Below are positions 33,906-47,314 of a DNA stretch of 64,000 bases, one piece after another. Origin of the DNA: Flabesymbios commensalis. Lineage: Eukaryota; Annelida; Polychaeta; Terebellida; Flabelligeridae. The stretch spans positions 43,773,339 through 43,837,338 of the forward strand of contig OZ024911.1 in NCBI GenBank assembly GCA_964017125.1, in the 5' to 3' direction. How positions within the stretch are numbered: the first letter of the stretch is position 1; the number at the start of each line of letters is the position of its first letter. Position numbers and translations under genes: made by a program. The notes beneath the pieces were generated by a model. That model had not been told where the DNA came from. It saw only the letters and a program-made list of their open reading frames with translations, and searched no databases.

Positions 33906-36679
33906 AACTCATTCCAATAATGTTTTAATTTAATCACAAAGCGGATTCTGGGCACTGTGTTTTTGTGTCCATATAATGTATGTCCCAAATGACTATCACT
34001 CAAATCTTCTCAGATACGGCAAAACGCATAGGTTCAATTTTTCTGTCATTCCATAGACTATAGTAGGCTCACTAAACGTTGTTTCTGAATAAGCATAAAT
34101 ATTTGTATTTGTTATTAGGATTTCCGTTGTCAATTTTACGACAGTTAGTGGTCTCCAATTTTTGAGCTGTGGGTTGAGCCATCTGTTTATACCCTGTATA
34201 TAGCCAATAGATTTTACTGAGAACATTGCTTACCTTGGGATCAAACTAGTCTAATATAATCTTAAGAAATTGCCACAATGAGAGTCTGAAACTGGGGGAA
34301 GCTGGCAGATGTTCTACTTTCCAAAGCAAATATATTATGATATAGATGCAATATTTTGCAATGATATATATCTTGCCTTTGAATATCTAACCCTTGGCCC
34401 TAAATAGCATCTAGCGCCACAGCCAATAATGTGGTAAAAAAATTCTTAGTGCTGTTGATCTACATCTTAGGTAAACCATTGGACGAGATGGCCTTCCCTG
34501 ACCAATTACACACACAACAACTAGGTCACTCACATCTCTGGATATTTCAACATGGACGACAGACACTTGACATTGATACAGTGCTATGTCACTGAGGCTG
34601 AACTAGATCTCAGGCTCATCATTGGTCGAGAAAGTCATCTCGACCAATCTCATGCACGATATCTGGGTCAGTCATATACTGAAGGGCCATCCCACTTTCC
34701 GTAAGTGATCTGATACTGCTACAAACTCGAAAGGCAGTATCTACATAATTGTAGTGTAAGCAGCTACTGTGTTTGTTAATTGTGGCTGTGTATGTCAGTG
34801 TATACACATGATACACACCCGGCCCCAGGCTAACTGTGATTATGTAATACGTGAGGACTCGCTACCCTCTCACTTCTGACTGTGAACAAAATCTATTTAA
34901 ATTGTAAATATATCAGGATTCAAGATGTACATTTGTTCTTTTCAGCTCAAACTATTCAAGATTGATATATTACAGACTTCATTAGCGCCAATATTGATAA
35001 ACTGATCAATTTTTAAGTCAGGATCGAGCCAACTGCACAGAGACGGAAAGGCAGATGTAGTATGACTTTGATCAGCTATCACCTGGCAAGCACAACTCAT
35101 TGCCCCAATGCTGGGCTAGTGTTGGCCCAGTGGTTATTATGAATCAATGCAAGGGTTATACAGAAACTTATAGCAATGCCCCTTATATATAAGTTAACTT
35201 TTTCATTGCCGCGATTTGACATGGAGAAAGGAAAAAGTATGGTGAAATAATAACCTTTACACGGCTGCATCAAATTTTCACGAAAGTGAAAAATTTTTTT
35301 TTTTTTTGCTTGCACAGTAGGCCTACATAGTTCCCTCTGATACGACTTTCATGCTGCCAGAGAACCACAGTCGCATCAAAGGGGTAGTCGTATCTGAGAG
35401 GGGTAAAAAAACGTAAAATGGGCCGAATTTGATGTTAAGAGCAGCACCATTTAAACACCTTAATTTTCGTTGTGACAGTCTGATGAGCGCAGTTGACAGC
35501 CTGTGTTAATTGCCGGTTCTAACGGTAACACACGTAATTTAGAAGTACCGGAAGTTGCTTGTGTTTTCAAAAGAATTGAAGCAACGTTTTTTCCACATTT
35601 CAATATAGGCCTATGCTTTGCAGTACAAAACATACATGTGACACTGACTGTGACAGCTACTTTCAATTGATGTCTACCCGTCAAAAGTTAGGACTAGGCT
35701 GAATACTGAGTCATAGTTTTCCATTCTGGGCCAACAACCTTATTATCCCTAAAAACGTGCCAGGTAGGGAGACGCAGTAGGGGCTGGTTTATTGTATATG
35801 TGCACGGAGATCACGCTACTCTTTTTTATCTTAGAGCGCCTGGGTGATATTTAACAGCGCTATTTATGGCTGAAACGCTGATCAATCTGTCTGACTCAAT
35901 GATCACTGAGTCAGTGCAATGACCATGCAGTCATCACTTATCCTGTAAGCAATGCTGACGAGCTACGTCATTTTTACACAACTCAACGTACAGCCTAGTA
36001 GAGCCTACTTAATCCAGGTGCCGACATCAGGTTTGAAAAATAGCTGTGAGAGATCAAGGCTGACACTGTGCACGCTATGGTTCTGTTAATGTGTCACACA
36101 CATTACACTCTATAACTCAACCCGAAACTCTAGGATTGATTGATAATACATTGCTAAATAAAAAATTTAAAACAAGTGTTATGGATGTACACTGTATTCT
36201 CAATGCAAAATTCAATGGCAAACAGGCGAGTCGGGCGTCTTCTATGTTGACCAAGATTGACAATATAACCAACGCACACACTAGTACAGATTATTATTTT
36301 CACGTTTATTACACTCTGAGGCACTGTAATGCATGTGGCTGTGAATATGGTCGGCGCGAGACGCTGGTGCGGTGTTGTTCTAATTCTGGGCCATCGTCAT
36401 CAATGGCGGCATCGGCTTGGCATCTCGTGGCGGCGTACCCCGTTTACGTTTATTCTCAATGATAGACTGCACCCTGCCTTATTTTTCAAATCAATAACTT
36501 TGCGAGTTTAAGCGCTATCATCATCTAATTTATATCATTATTTTCAGCATTGAATAAGTTTTCTGGTGATATTTATTACATGTCCGTACGACCATAATTG
36601 AAAAAGTTAGGTACTTGAAGTGGGATGTTTATCACAACTAGCAGACACAAAGACACCGCTGACGTCCACTGCTAATTAA

Positions 36680-36787
36680 CCAGCAAACACGAGACATTGA
36701 CCCGATGTTGTTTTAATGTTGGCCCGCCGTCTTCGACGTCGGCCCAAAATTAAAACAATATTGTGTCAAAGCCTCCTGTTTGCTGGG
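36680..36787. mobile_element. palindromic mini-element (~108 bp), near-perfect copy
   Basis: The cleanest copy. Ends CCAGCAAACACGAGACATTG / ...CCTGTTTGCTGG, arms GACCCGATGTTGTTTTAATG and their complement, and a perfect centre GCCGTCTTCGACGTCGGC. Confidence 0.85.
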
Positions 36788-37136
36788 TAGTGGTGTAATG
36801 CACCTTGTAACGCCAAGGGTGCATTGGATGTTAACTGCAGCGCATGTAAATAAATAAATATTTACATCGAAAACCCCATTTAAACATGGTTTTAAATTAA
36901 TAACAGAAAAAGTATTTAAGATACAGTAAAAATAGTTATATCACCCGAAAACATTTTTCAGCTACTATAATCTGATATGCGTCCCAACGATGTGGAAACA
37001 TAAAAAATCATATCTTGTCAATACAGGCCGGTAGACATCTGCAGACGTGACAGCTAATTTCAAAAAGTCGTATCTTTAGAAGAATATTGCTATCTGGTAC
37101 GGTGATTCGAAGCTACCAGTACACATCTGCACACAG

Positions 37137-37225
37137 TGTCAAGATTGTGTCAATGCTGGCCCACTCCATACGACGCTGTACCAGCCTTAAGCCAGCATCG
37201 GCTTAACATAGTATCTGCTGGGCTG
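37137..37225. mobile_element. palindromic mini-element relic
   Basis: AAGATTGTGTCAATGCTGGC is opposed by CCAGCATCGGCTTAACATAG and a CTGCTGGGC end. The centre is CATACGACGCTG. It has decayed, and the left terminal word is gone. Confidence 0.45.
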
Positions 37226-37349
37226 TATTGGCGGAAAATATATTTGTTTTGATTACAATTTTACATGGCCCATTGCTTAATATAAATATCAACTTCAGTC
37301 TAATGCAAAAAAATTACTCTCAATAATGTTCAGAACCGCAGGGTTCTTG

Positions 37350-38493
37350 TTTAATAGAAGTAGTGGACTCTTTTCAATATTTAGGCCTGAAATTGTCATA
37401 CACTGGAAAATTCTCATGGAACAACACAACCAGCAGAGGTCTGAGAGCAATGTACGCCTTACGTGATAATGTCTCACAATTAGTCGACCCAGATGTAAAT
37501 ATGTTGTTAAATTTGTTTGATAAAATGGTGACACCGGTGTTGTCTTACGGCTGTGAAGTGTGGGGGTTTCACACTGCATCAGCTGTAGAAAGAGTTCATT
37601 TAAAATTTTGTAAGTTGGTGTTAAAGGTTTCAAAATCAACATGCAATAAAATGATATATGGCGAGCTAGAAAGATATCCTTTAATTATATAGAGAAAAGT
37701 TAGAATGTTATCATATTGGTTGAAAATTGTTCATAATGAATCAAGTTTACTTGTACATAAAGTTTATTCATTAATGTATGTGGCCGTAACCCGAAATGCT
37801 ATGTTGGAAAACTGGGCATCACTAGTCAGAAAACTACTATGCAGTATAGGATGTAACGAAGTGTGGTTACAGCAAGGTGTGTCAAATAGACATTCATTCC
37901 TTAGGCAATGTAAACAAAAAATACGAGACATTTACATTCAAAATTGGTCGGAGTTGATAAATTTAAAATCAAGTTGTTTACTCTATAAAAAATTCCATGT
38001 CGATTTTAAACTGTCTAAATATTTGATTCTTGTAAATGTGAAGAAGCATCGACTCGCACTCACCAAATTTAGACTCAAAAACCATAAATTACCAAATATT
38101 GTTAAGGGAAGGGGGCGGGCTCGTTTACCATATAATGAAAGGTTATATGACACATACAGTGATACATAATGGCGATGAATACCACTGTATATTTGAATGT
38201 ATAAAGACTGAACGTATTAGACACATTCTACCTGACTATAATATACAAAATCCATGCATGTACAAATTCATACAATTTTTATTAAGCGACAATCAAGCTG
38301 TCATTAGAAAATTAGCTAAATTTGTTTACCTGATGAATATATAAATGTGGCGATATTACAATATGTATTGTAACAATATTGTGATACCATGCCCTCAACT
38401 CATGTTCATTCACTGCACTTTCATGATTTTTGTTTTGTATGCACACAGGCTGTCTAGTCTATTGCTAATAAACTATTACTTACTTACTTACTA
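37350..38493 (+). mobile_element. LINE 1, 3' part with (TTAC)n tail
   Basis: It resumes ORF2 after the RT fingers: IEVVDSFQYLGLKLSYTGKF, LRAMYALRDNVSQL and VTPVLSYGCEVWGFH, the last a typical post-RT motif. It continues through WLKIVHNESSLLVHKVY to a C-terminal Cys/His-bearing segment (YHCIFECIKTERIRH), with the stop near 38344. One stop is seen at 37690 and a frame change near 38150. The element ends about 150 bp later in TTACTTACTTACTTAC (38475-38493), the short tandem 3' tail found in several LINE clades. Confidence 0.85.
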
Positions 38494-38584
38494 TGTATAC
38501 TTCGTGCAGATGCAGGTGCTAGGTGCGACAAAACACGTCTTTTATAAGTACTCGGAGCATGTCTTTTCCAGTGTTTTTATCCCC

Positions 38585-39340
38585 CGCCCGTAGGGGAAGG
38601 GGATTTTAGTCGCGCCAGAATTCTGTCCGGCGTCCGGCGTCACGTTTTCTTGTGGGCGCAAAAACTCAAAAACTACTGGTGAAATATTTTTGAAATTTTA
38701 ACATGACATTCCTAGCAACATGGGGATGTGCAAGTGCTTTTTTAGAGATGCTACCAAAATTCAAAATAGCCGCCAGAGGTCAACTCTAAAAGAATTTGTG
38801 GGTGCAAAAACTTAAAGTCAGAAATTATTCAAATTTTACTATCACATTCCCCATGATATGGAGATGTGCAGGTGACTTTTTCGAGGTTTTACTGAAATTC
38901 AAAATGGCCGCCACAGATCAACTTTAATTTTTTGGGGGGCGTAAAAACTCAACAAATTTGTTTGGTCATTTTTTTATTTATTTTACCATCACATTCCTAG
39001 CAACATGGAAATGTGCAAGTAATTTTTTAAAGATGCTACCAAAATTCAAAATGGCCGCCAGAGGTCAACTCCAAATTTTTTGTGGGCGCAAAAACTCTAA
39101 AACTTAAAGTCAGAAATTATGGATAAACTTCATATTTTCTTGTGGGCGCAAAAACTGAAAAATTGAAATCAGTAATAATTCACATTGTACAATCACATTA
39201 CCCACCATCTGGAAATGTGCATGTTATTTTACTGAAATTTAAAATGGCCACCACAAACAACACAAATCAATATTTGTGACCGCAAAAAGTCGAACCTAAT
39301 TTATGGTGGGGGATGATATAGGACTTCAGTCCTCTTGTTA
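38585..39340 (+). repeat. dispersed repeat with internal ~140 bp units and G/C-rich caps
   Basis: It opens CCCGCCCGTAGGGGAAGGGG and a doubled GTCCGGC word, and closes TGGTGGGGGATGATATAGGA then CTTCAGTCCTCTTG. Between are about four diverged units, each with TTGTGGGCGCAAAAACTC, ACATTCC, an ATGTGCA(A/G)GT word and AAATGGCCGCCA(G)AGGTCAACTC. A truncated inverted copy is at 26278-26440. It is non-coding and possibly a satellite-like interspersed element. Confidence 0.75.
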
Positions 39341-39349
39341 GTTGCAGTT

Positions 39350-42236
<2,887 letters not shown>

Positions 42237-43462
42237 CGATAATATGCCACTTTAACATTATGGAAATAGCGGTAAAATGTTATCATACACTTAACAATGA
42301 AAGGAACTACGAGCATTACTTTTCAGTTTTTTTAGTTGCAATTATGACAGACAGGAATAATATGGCATATTAACGTAATAGAAATAGCGATAAACTGTTA
42401 TCCCACTTAACTATATGCACTGACCTTTAGATTAGAAATTTATCTAAAAGCACCCTTGCTTATATATCCGCTTCATCCCGTTGTGTTTAGCACCGTAACA
42501 GTTAAATGTAAAGAGCAATTAATGATTTTAATCCAACATGTAGGCTATTTTTTCAAATTTAATTTAATTTCTCCAAATTAAACACAGGGCCAATTGAGCA
42601 CGAAAAGCATAAAACATTACGCTCAATCATAAAGCAAAAAAAGAGCTTCGAAAATGTGATATGGCTTTGTGATTGAACATAATAAAAGCGAGCAAGAAAT
42701 GAATTCAGACAAATGTGATATGTTTACTTCACACCGTTTGCTGTGATACACCTCACAGAAAACAAACTGCAGTTACTTATTTAGTTATCTCAAAAGAAAT
42801 TATTAACAAATTAAAATTTCTAATTTGTGATGTCGCTGCATAGTATAATTTATTTAGCTGCGAAAATTTTATCATTAGCGCGCGTCATTCATAATTTGTG
42901 ATGACACAACCACAAGAAAGTACTAGTATGTAAATACACATAATAGGGCATACACTTCATAGAAAACAACGTACAGTATTCAGTTATCACAAAATACAAT
43001 TCTAACAAGGTGACATTTATAACTTGTGATGACAACTCACTCCACATAAAAATTTGTTTCCCTGCGGAAATTGTATTGGTAGCGCACGTCATTCGGCTTA
43101 GCCTATGACACAACGAAGATTTCAACTATAATTTGAGCACAAGTTGTCATTGGTTGATTTCGCCCTGGCCTGCTTATCGCGAGCCTCTTACCAGCTGGAA
43201 TTTCTATTGGTAGTTGCGTCATTCGCCTAACCCTATTGAATAACGAAGAATTGAACTATAATTTATGCATTGATTTTAACTGTTGGATAACAGCGGTACT
43301 TCAGGAAAGCTACCCCTAGCTGGCACATTGGGCGTTACTAACAATTTTACAGGCCTATTCTGATCGTGATCACTGGGCCAGCAGTTGACCATCCCCTTCC
43401 CCATCTCCCTGGTGCCAGGTCAGCCGGGACTCGACCTGCCCCCTTACCTCGGTACACAGACG
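42237..43462. other. AT-rich stretch with a loose ~170 bp repeat
   Basis: No gene. Between about 42870 and 43270 the words GCG(C)NCGTCATTC, CACAACGAAGA and CAACTATAATTTGAGCA recur three times (near 42880, 43085 and 43210), suggesting decayed tandem units. GATATGGCATATTAACGTAAT-like words also recur near 42240 and 42360. Confidence 0.4.
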
Positions 43463-44712
43463 TTTCGCCCCATAGTCAGCTCGCACCATTTTTTAGTGAG
43501 ACGTTTCGCCCCCAACTCATACTTGGGAAAGACGTTTCGCCCCCTCCCCATGAATAGGAAAGACGTTTCGCCCCCGTCTTCATAGTTCAGGAAGACGTTT
43601 CGCACCCAAACCATATTTCAGAAAGACGTTTCGCACCCAGACCATATTTCAGAAAGACGTTTCGCACCCAAACCATATTTCAGAAAGACGTTTCGCCCAC
43701 AAATAATATTTAGGAAAGACGTTTCGCACTCATTTCATTATTAGGAAAGACGTTTCGCCCCCTCTTCATATTTTGGAAAGACGTTTCGCCCCCTAATCAG
43801 AAAGACGTTTCGCTCCCTATAGTCATAATAAATTTGGAAAGACGTTTCGCACTCTTTTCATAATTAGGAAAGACGTTTCGCTCGCTATTCCTAAATCAGC
43901 ATGATATTCATTTTTAAGAAGGACATTTCGCACCCGAATCATAAAACAGCATAGAATTGTGAAGATTGCCGTCCCATTTATTATTAGGAAAGACATGTGT
44001 GTGTGCCCACTTAGGCTACCTTGTTGTTCATGCATTTTACTATCACTTACCGTTTTCATTCCTTGATTTCAGCCACTTTAATTAATATTGTGCTATCGAT
44101 CTGATCGCCGACCTATACTTGGAACATAAATAATTTAATGCAATATTGTAAGTTGTAGGGGCCTATTACATTATCGTAGATAAATTTGAAGGCTGATTAT
44201 TTATTTTTAGAAATATATATAGGGGCTAGGTATATTAATTTGGGGAGGGGGCGAAAGGACTTCTCTGAGGTGCGAAACGTCCTATTAGAACGGGGGCGAA
44301 ACGTCTTCTCTAGGGTGCGAAACGTCCTATGAGAACGGGGGCGAAAAGACTTGCATAGGGTGCGAAACGTCTTATAAGAATGGGGGCGAAACGTCCTATA
44401 AGAATGAGGGCGAAACGTCTCACATAAGGGTTCGAAATGTCTTAATTTAGAGAGGGGCGAAACGTCTTTCCCAGGGGGGTGAAACGTCTTCCCTAGGGGG
44501 CGAAACGTCTCAATAAGGGGCGAAGCGTCTCAATAGGGGGGGGGCGAAACGTCTCACATAGAGGGCGAAACGTCTTCCGTGGGTGCGAAACGTCTCACAG
44601 GGGGGCGAAACGTCTTAAACTGGAACAAGTCGTCACGGCGACCGGGGCGAAACGTCTTGAAGATGGGTGCGAGACGTCTTGGGGGTCGAAACGTCTATGG
44701 TGCGAAATGTCC
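43463..44712. repeat. 1.25 kb inverted array of GACGTTTCGCCCC motifs
   Basis: From 43463 to about 43935 there are about 15 copies of AGACGTTTCGCCCCC or AGACGTTTCGCACCC, 25-36 bp apart. From about 44243 to 44712 there are about 20 copies of the reverse complement GGGGGCGAAACGTCT, 18-30 bp apart. Spacers such as ATATTTCAGAA, TTTTCATAATTAGGAA and CTATAAGAATG are partly repeated. About 300 bp of unrelated sequence separates the halves. The outermost units (ACAGACGTTTCGCCCCATAG left, CTATGGTGCGAAATGTC right) are mirror images, so the block is one foldback unit. A clean target duplication was not found. It is non-coding. Confidence 0.85.
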
Positions 44713-44867
44713 TGCAGCCGAGCAGCCCTTAATACCTCGTGGGGTCACCGGGCCATGCAGAGGCCTTCGCTGAAGAGGCCTTCGGCCTGGGCAAGGTGTT
44801 ATTGGGGGGCGCTGGCACAGGGTAATACGCCTCGCCTCTAAGCCCCCCCCCCCCCTCGCCCAATGAG

Positions 44868-45180
44868 AAGGGGACGTGGCGCAATGGCTAGAGCGCCTGA
44901 CTGCCTCGCCAGTCATGCATGCGTTCCCGGTTCAAACCCCGCTATTCCCGTGTGGGGTTTTCAGAGAAACAGCATTGTTTCTCTCTTCACAATGTGACTA
45001 GGCGATCACGTTGATGGCGGTCTCGTCGAGTTTAGGTTGAGACCAATGTATCGACGTTAATTTCGCGCAGGGCTCCGCGCTGGGCGTTCCTCACACCCAC
45101 CCCAATGGCTCACACTATATATCAAGGCGGAGACGTGCCAAACCGCTTATACGATAAATCACAATTTGCGGCTTTTCAGC
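44868..45180 (+). mobile_element. tRNA-derived SINE
   Basis: The head has a good A-box (TGGCGCAATGGCTAGAGCGC) and a B-box (GGTTCAAACCC) at tRNA spacing. An anticodon-stem-like dyad TGACT...AGTCA lies between them. The acceptor stem pairs poorly (GGGA with TCCC only), and no 7-nt anticodon loop can be drawn cleanly. That is why I call a SINE head rather than a tRNA gene. Downstream is a non-tRNA body with small hairpins (GAAACAGCATTGTTTC) and a GC-rich GCGCAGGGCTCCGCGC. The 3' boundary is estimated. Confidence 0.65.
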
Positions 45181-45586
45181 TGGCCTAATCTGAAATCTAA
45201 AATTTCACATTTCTATACAAAACAAACAAAAACTACATTAATTAATAAATAATAATAAAATAAGAAAAAATATGTTGGGGAACTGATAGCCTCACTTTAA
45301 CTTTATGTGAAAAATGAGCTCCATTATACCATTGACATTTGATGTAGCAAAATCGAGGTAGCCGTAGGCATGGTAGGTATGACAAACTATCAGATGAAAG
45401 ACTTTGTACAGTCCTAAACCATAGTTTATTTACATGGCGCGCTGTTTACTTATATATAATATTCCACAGTCATCGATCGACGCGATGCTATGCCATTCTT
45501 ATGAAAGTATCTAGATATATCGGAATATAAATGATAATTATGGATGTACTACTACATAATAGGCCACTATTGATATTCTTTGTTAA
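45181..45586. other. unassigned AT-rich stretch
   Basis: No gene or repeat recognised. Confidence 0.35.
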
Positions 45587-45951
45587 AGGGACTGGCCCAG
45601 GCTAAAATCATAAAAAAATCGGTGATTTTATTTCGGGTTCTTAATATGACCATATGATGTAAACATGTACATAGACTAGAACTGCAAATTTTTATAATTT
45701 TTGTGCTGCGCATTCATCAGTTAGACTAGATATAGAGACGAAATTCCCGCATTTCCTATTTTTGACATGGTTGTCAATAATTAGAAATCAGGAATTTCGT
45801 CTCTATATCTAGCCTAACTGGTGAATGCGCAGCACAAAAAATAAAAAAAATTGCAGTTCTAGTCTATGTACATGTTTACATCATATGGTCATATTAAGAA
45901 CCCGAAATAAAATCACCGATTTTTTGATGATTTTAGCCTGGGCCAGTCCCT
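45587..45951. mobile_element. 365 bp palindromic MITE with TTAA target site
   Basis: Two arms of about 165 bp are inverted copies with few mismatches: AGGGACTGGCCCAGGCTAAA left and TTTTAGCCTGGGCCAGTCCC right, with GACGAAATTCC / GGAATTTCGTC nearer the centre. TTAA lies directly outside both ends (45583-45586 and 45952-45955), as in piggyBac- or Kolobok-type insertions. High arm identity suggests it is young. The whole unit would fold into one long hairpin. Confidence 0.85.
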
Positions 45952-47096
45952 TTAAGAAAGTATTTGTTTAGCGTCAGCTGAAATACCGATATTTACACGA
46001 TATTTAAATAAAGGTACAATTTTGGTAGCGATAGTTATGCATTCACATCCACAATCAGCAGATATCGATATATCGGCGAAAAAAGTATTAGGCCCATATT
46101 ATGTCTCTAAATAAAATAATTGTCATAAAATCAATAATACATCGTTTATTTTTCCATTCCGAATAACAGTTTCAAAATGAGGCCATTGTCATTATCTTAG
46201 AATTCTACTTTTTTGTAAACGCATTTTGAACAAACAAAATATATCTATGACATTTCGTATTTGACCATACTTACTATACAATCCTGTATACATACACTTA
46301 GACCTAACCTCTAAAAGCACTGATGCTGACTAGATCTGAATGATATTTTATTAACATCTGTGTAGAGAGATTTCTAAAGTGAAGTAACGTTATGTCCCAA
46401 ATTTTCGATCAAAAATTCTAATTGAACAGCCCAGTGCTCTGAGGGTTACAATTTACGAAAAATATCACATACTTAACTTTGATCTCTCTTGTTACATATT
46501 TCCCAAATGCTTCATGAATGTCTAAACACTAATATATATTTTTTGAAACTTATATTATCGACCCCAGGATTATCAAATAACAACTATTGTTGCCGTCTGT
46601 GATAGAGTGATAAGACACTTTACACTTTATCCAGATTTAAACAGTTTTAATAATATATCAACATGAATATACCTGGGGGAGTGGTTATGCTTTGCAAAAC
46701 ACAGCTGTATTAGATGACCAGTACAACAATGCCTTATTGTGAGCAAAATGGAAAACCTCGCCATATAAAGGTGTAGTCAACTGTCAAAATACGCGGGACA
46801 ATGTGGTCCCCAGAATGCAACAGTGGCCCCTGGACATTCCACAATGACATATCACCCCACATCCACAGTTATCAGCCAAGATAATAATACTATATGCTTT
46901 TCATACCCATCGCCGCATTAAGAGCAAGTTCCCAAGTCATATAAACTCTATATACTTGAGCGACATCTATGAGGAAGTAATTCACCATTTCTCTTATGTG
47001 GGCTTTGTGTTGTGACACAAAAGGCTGTGTTACCATGGGGATCTGGAGACAGTTGACCTCCAGCATATTGACAGTAAGAGCTTTCTCAGCCAACAC
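45952..47096. other. unassigned stretch before the satellite
   Basis: No gene recognised. The interval is AT-rich with ordinary composition. Confidence 0.35.
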
Positions 47097-47192
47097 GGCA
47101 CATTCCTTAGATGTTGGTTTAATGTCGGCCAGCGTCACAGACATTGGTTTAACATTAAAACAGCTTTTGCCCAATTTCTCGTTAGAGTAGTA
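47097..47192. mobile_element. palindromic mini-element, decayed
   Basis: CAGCCAACACGGCACATTCC, then GTTGGTTTAATGTCGGCCAG, opposed by GACATTGGTTTAACATTAAA. The centre is CGTCACAG. It is a recognisable copy with eroded ends, 120 bp from the start of the large satellite. Confidence 0.55.
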
Positions 47193-47314
47193 TCTTGTAA
47201 TCAGTTCGGTGGCTGATATTATTGCTGTCAAAGTGTACTCTATATGCTAATGTAGGCCTACACTTGACAGTCCCGCACTTGCGCATTTCAAAGCTGTATG
47301 AATCTTTAATCCAC

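Larger units (their letters stand above)
33906..37349. other. ~3.4 kb segment separating the two parts of LINE 1
   Basis: Both flanks read in the same orientation as one LINE ORF2 (GDFYII on the left, IEVVDSFQYLGLKLSY on the right), so this segment is an insertion or rearrangement. It holds a palindromic mini-element (36680-36787), relics of two more (35097-35140, 37137-37222), a poly-T run (35289-35306) and no coding signal. CAATAATGTT occurs at 33915-33924 and 37321-37330 and might be a target duplication, but it does not sit exactly at the coding break. No inverted termini were found. Confidence 0.6.

Noticed and set aside
36091-36462. 123-residue frame inside the LINE 1 insertion
   Set aside because: No domain or compositional support; ends partly in low-complexity Ser/Ala and reads as chance.
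43366-44916. Arg/Phe/Pro-rich short proteins across the GACGTTTCGCCCC array
   Set aside because: Frames follow the repeat and have no independent coding signal.
44868-44945. Functional tRNA gene
   Set aside because: A- and B-boxes are good, but the acceptor stem pairs only four bases and no proper 7-nt anticodon loop forms; better a SINE head.
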